Positions 61,087 through 64,000 of a stretch of DNA of 64,000 bases are shown piece after piece. This stretch comes from an uncultured Fidelibacterota bacterium (GTDB lineage: Bacteria; Fidelibacterota; UBA8477; JABMPR01). The notes below the pieces were generated by a model. That model saw only the letters and a program-made list of their open reading frames with translations, did no database searches and was not told the DNA's origin. The position numbers and the translations under genes were made by a program. The stretch's first letter is position 1, and every line of letters starts with the position of its first letter. The stretch lies in NCBI GenBank assembly GCA_937888365.1, contig CALBFA010000072.1, positions 1-64,000 of the forward strand, read 5' to 3'.

Positions 61087-62027
61087 GTTTGATCCGTTTT
61101 TAAAGTTGGATAATTAAGATTAAACCTTTGTTTATAATACCATTTAGAGAGGAAATAAACAAAAGCCAGTAAGACAAAATAGCTGGGAAAAACGAGGGCT
61201 ATTATCGCCGATAGCAATCCAATACTATATCGAATTGATTTTAAAGTAGATGCGACCGTTCTGGTATTAAACATCTCGCGATAAGCAGGAATACTTAAAG
61301 CGCCTGCAAGCCCAATGACCCAATCCCATGTCAAAGCAGAGAAAAAAAGCGACAAGCCAAGTAATAAATAGCCAATATCTTGCGTTTTCTCAATACCATG
61401 TTTTACCGATACAGTTTCCTTCGCTTCGTGAGTATCGCCCTCTTTATCGGGAATCGTTGTTAAAAGTGAAACTGAAACCCACGCTAAAACATAGGGTAAG
61501 GCATACCATAAAAATACGGGATTCAGTGTATTGCTTTGCAAATACCAACCAAAGCCAAAGGTCATAAAGCCCGATACAATTGAAACGACGAGAGACCCAT
61601 ATACTGAATCTTTGAGCTTAAAGGGTTTTGCACTGTAGATATATCCCGTTATTAAAAACGATGCGACAAGCCAAAGAAAAAGCTTAAATGAGGCAAAAAA
61701 AGCTAATAATAAGCCAATAGAAAGTAACAAAAATAGATACCGAGTTGCCTGCTTTTTTGTGAAAAAACCATCTTGAATAAGTAACACTTTCCTATTTATT
61801 TTATCACCAGCAGCATCTTCAATATTATTTAACAAATAAACAGCCCCAGATGTCACCGTTAAAAGAATAAAGGAGAGAATGATAAATGTAGTATCTTGTG
61901 CTACTTCAACATTGATATTGCTCTCAGAACTATAATATCCACATAAAATGAGAGTCCAAACGGGGAAAAACAGAATAGGCCGAAGGACAAATAGATAATC
62001 AAGGTATTTCAATACTTTATTCAACAT
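61083..62027 (-). CDS. UbiA-family prenyltransferase
   Basis: The 314-aa protein has about eight to nine membrane spans. Its first Asp-rich motif is NNIEDAAGDKINRK (NxxxDxxxD) near residue 66, and the second is IPDKEGDTHEAKETVS near 192; YIYSAKPFKLKD lies between. UbiA enzymes transfer a polyprenyl chain to an aromatic acceptor or, in archaea, to GGGP (DGGGP synthase). The coupled ferredoxin and geranylgeranyl reductase imply a substrate that later has its isoprenoid tail reduced. Aromatic-quinone, porphyrin or ether-lipid acceptors are all possible. Confidence 0.85.
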   Translation of the reverse strand: MLNKVLKYLDYLFVLRPILFFPVWTLILCGYYSSESNINVEVAQDTTFIILSFILLTVTSGAVYLLNNIEDAAGDKINRKVLLIQDGFFTKKQATRYLFLLLSIGLLLAFFASFKLFLWLVASFLITGYIYSAKPFKLKDSVYGSLVVSIVSGFMTFGFGWYLQSNTLNPVFLWYALPYVLAWVSVSLLTTIPDKEGDTHEAKETVSVKHGIEKTQDIGYLLLGLSLFFSALTWDWVIGLAGALSIPAYREMFNTRTVASTLKSIRYSIGLLSAIIALVFPSYFVLLAFVYFLSKWYYKQRFNLNYPTLKTDQT

Positions 62028-62093
62028 TAATTCCTCTGAAACTCTAGTACGTTCGTTAAAAATAAATTTGGGATTGTAGAGATCATATAATTC

Positions 62094-63452
62094 TTAGAAA
62101 AGTCCTATGGAATGAAGGAAGATGATAAAAATAAAGACGGGAGCGACAAATTTTAGGAAAAATTTCCAACTCATTAAAACCATATTATTATGAGACATCT
62201 TTGTAGCTCCTTTTAAAAGAGCGGGTATTGCTTTTTCAAAACCCCATATCCATGCGACAAAAATAGAAATGAGTAATCCTCCCAAAGGCAACAAAATATT
62301 AGATGCAAGGAAATCCGCTAGATCAAAAAAGTTTAAACCATTGAATGTATAATCGCTTAAAAGATTAAAACTAAGTCCAGAAGGAATACCCACGAGGTAA
62401 ATAATACCACCAAAAATGAAAACAGCTTTTTTCCTCGACCAATTGAGTTCGTCAACAAAATATGCGACGACAACCTCTAATAACGAAATGGCCGATGTCA
62501 CAGCAGCAATTGAAAGTAAAAGGAAGAAGAGAATCCCGAAAATATATCCGCCTGGCATTTCGGCAAAGACAATGGGCAATGTTTGAAAAATTAATCCTGG
62601 ACCTGAGCCTGGGACTAAACCTGAGGCAAAAACAGCGGTAAAGATTGCGATGCCTGCCATAATAGCAATGAGTGTATCTAAAAATACAATTTGAAGGGAG
62701 GCGATTGTAATATCACTATCCTCTGGCATATAGCTACCATACGTTAACATGGCTCCCATTCCAAGACTCAGTGTAAAAAATGCATGTCCTAAGGCAATCA
62801 AGATAGAATCTCCCGTAATTTTACTCCAATCGGGTTTAAACATAAAATTTAAACCTGCTTCAGCGCCTTCTAAAGTGATGCCTCGAATCATAAGAATCAC
62901 GAGTATTACAAATAGTAAAGGCATGAGAATTTTGCTCCCAAATTCTATACCCCTTTTTACTCCGAAATAGACCAGGCTCATGACCAGCCCAAAAAAGATA
63001 GTGTGCATCCCAATGACCCATTTTGCATTGCCAATAAGTTGTCCAAATAAATCGCCTGACGCTTCAGGCGTTTCAAATGAAGCGAACGTACCATTTATGG
63101 CTTCTACAACGTAACCGACTGCCCAACCACCAATTATGGAATAAAAAGAGAGTATAACAAAGCCGGCTAAAATGCCCATTCCACCGACAATCATCCACAA
63201 TTTATTGGATGCTAATTGCTTAAATGCACCAATGGAATTACGCTGTGTTTCTCGGCCTAATAATATTTCAGCAATAAGTACGGGTGTTCCGATTAATAGG
63301 ATAAATACAAGATAAACGAGCACAAAAGCTGCTCCGCCATTTTCACCTGCGATATAGGGGAATTTCCAAATATTGCCTAATCCGATGGCTGAACCAGCAG
63401 CGGCTAAAATAAATCCAATTTTTGATCCCCATTGTTCTCTCTTTTTTAACAT
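62094..63452 (-). CDS. Sodium-dependent transporter, neurotransmitter:sodium symporter family
   Basis: A 452-aa NSS transporter: REQWGSKIGFILAAAGSAIGLGNIWKFPYIAGENGGAAFV at the N-terminus is nearly invariant in the family, carrying Na+-site residues; twelve spans follow, with SLGMGAMLTYGSYM and FLLLSIAAVTSAISLLEVVVAY. Bacterial members move amino acids with Na+; substrate unknown here. It lies 9 bases after the DUF5683 gene. Confidence 0.93.
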   Translation of the reverse strand: MLKKREQWGSKIGFILAAAGSAIGLGNIWKFPYIAGENGGAAFVLVYLVFILLIGTPVLIAEILLGRETQRNSIGAFKQLASNKLWMIVGGMGILAGFVILSFYSIIGGWAVGYVVEAINGTFASFETPEASGDLFGQLIGNAKWVIGMHTIFFGLVMSLVYFGVKRGIEFGSKILMPLLFVILVILMIRGITLEGAEAGLNFMFKPDWSKITGDSILIALGHAFFTLSLGMGAMLTYGSYMPEDSDITIASLQIVFLDTLIAIMAGIAIFTAVFASGLVPGSGPGLIFQTLPIVFAEMPGGYIFGILFFLLLSIAAVTSAISLLEVVVAYFVDELNWSRKKAVFIFGGIIYLVGIPSGLSFNLLSDYTFNGLNFFDLADFLASNILLPLGGLLISIFVAWIWGFEKAIPALLKGATKMSHNNMVLMSWKFFLKFVAPVFIFIIFLHSIGLF

Positions 63453-63461
63453 ATCATTTCC

Positions 63462-63872
63462 TTATTTTGTAAATACGAGGCTGTCAGGCAAACTTTCACC
63501 ATTTATATCATATTTCTCAAAGTCAGCTAATTCTGCTTCGACATAGGCATCCACCATGCTCATAATATACGTTAATGAGAGTAGCCATATTTTATTGTTT
63601 CGTAAACGATGTGTTGTTTTTGTTGGACTTGCCTCGTAATCCGATTGTGTTTCGACAAGTTTTGCGGAATAATAAATGCCAACTGAAATGTACACAAGAC
63701 CGCGCACATAACTGCCATTATAAATTTGCCCTGCACCCGGAACTATGGAAATAAATAAGGCTTTTTGCCCCGATTTTTCTTTCGTTTCATCAGCAAAAGC
63801 CATCATGGAGAAGCTTAAAATGATGATGATAATTATTTTACGAATGATAAGATTAATGTCCTTTAAATGCAA
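63462..63872 (-). CDS. DUF5683-like membrane protein
   Basis: 136 aa with an N-terminal signal/anchor (IIRKIIIIIILSFSMMAFA) and the pattern KALFISIVPGAGQIYNGSYVRGLVYISVGI, typical of DUF5683 proteins of the FCB group, then a second membrane helix WLLSLTYIMSMVDAYVEAE. Start is TTG 63872, overlapping the ridA end by 20 bases. ATG in the signal region (MMAF) would cut the signal, so TTG is preferred. Function unknown. Confidence 0.7.
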   Translation of the reverse strand: MHLKDINLIIRKIIIIIILSFSMMAFADETKEKSGQKALFISIVPGAGQIYNGSYVRGLVYISVGIYYSAKLVETQSDYEASPTKTTHRLRNNKIWLLSLTYIMSMVDAYVEAELADFEKYDINGESLPDSLVFTK

Positions 63873-64000
63873 TCATGTCAATTTCCACATCGGTCCCCAA
63901 TGGAAGTGCGGCAACTTGAACCGTTGCGCGAGCCGGTGGATTAATAACAAAATACTTTGCGTATATTTCATTTAATATTTGAAATTTACTTAAATCAGTT
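63853..64000 (-). CDS. ridA: RidA-family enamine/imine deaminase (partial, window edge)
   Basis: The 48-residue C-terminal end of a RidA protein, cut by the window: NEIYAKYFVINPPARATVQVA, LPLGTDVEIDMIAFKG. The arginine in PARATVQV and the acidic residue in VEID correspond to the active-site Arg and Glu/Asp of RidA, which hydrolyses reactive enamines such as 2-aminoacrylate. The N-terminus lies beyond 64000. Stop TAA at 63853-63855 lies within the DUF5683 start, so both are coupled. Not in the ORF track because truncated. Confidence 0.9.
   Translation of the reverse strand, partial: TDLSKFQILNEIYAKYFVINPPARATVQVAALPLGTDVEIDMIAFKGH

Overview
The window is a low-GC (by eye well under 50 %; not computed), gene-dense bacterial chromosome segment. 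The gene content (DUF4837 lipoprotein, DUF5683 protein, Omp85-type outer-membrane protein, a very large outer-membrane beta-barrel candidate, CtpA-like S41 protease, ffs-dnaX-ybaB-recR block, lipoproteins) points to a diderm of the FCB (Fibrobacteres-Chlorobi-Bacteroidetes) superphylum. Candidatus Marinimicrobia (SAR406) or a close relative is my best guess. That placement is from recognising proteins, not from a computed phylogeny.

Layout: 1-1034 is a repeat-rich flank with a deleted KilA-N gene. 1035-11927 (+ strand) carries lepA, a CPBP protease, a 1028-aa outer-membrane protein, a 277-bp direct duplication, an Omp85-like protein whose N-terminus is encoded by the second repeat copy, rnr and a DUF4837 lipoprotein. 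11928-23918 (- strand) carries S41 protease/tmk/membrane protein/rsmI/tag, a complete saccharopine lysine-degradation set (LKR, SDH, ALDH7), three small proteins, and a phosphate module (PiT, DUF47, CYTH). 23919-27443 (+) has a fused isoprenoid-alcohol kinase/DUF92 protein and an SLC13 permease. 27454-27669 (-) holds two tRNA-Ser genes with a terminator. 27745-49210 (-) is a long run of housekeeping genes: queuosine-precursor transporter, thioesterase, accA, glycosyltransferases, recX-recA, thpR-cinA-pgpA-pgsA, recR-ybaB-dnaX-SRP RNA, M18 peptidase, dprA, obgE, rpiB, an MFS transporter and a TPR protein. 49211-50362 is a gene-free island made of several dispersed and near-tandem repeats. 50363-64000 (-) has leuS, DedA, a GT2, clpC, dinG, then geranylgeranyl reductase-ferredoxin-UbiA, an NSS symporter, DUF5683 and a truncated ridA.

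Most genes are ordinary and packed with overlaps such as ATGA or TAATG, implying translational coupling. Four spots deserve attention. (1) The GGR/ferredoxin/UbiA trio, together with the fused VTE5/VTE6-like kinase elsewhere in the window, suggests isoprenoid tail reduction, attachment and salvage. (2) A 645-aa fusion joins a GT2 glycosyltransferase to a polyprenyl-phosphate sugar-transferase scaffold that appears to have lost its catalytic core. (3) A repeat insertion seems to have rewritten the start of an Omp85 gene. (4) A phosphate-uptake pair is linked to a CYTH triphosphatase-type protein. No mobile element with a transposase, no prophage and no CRISPR array was seen.
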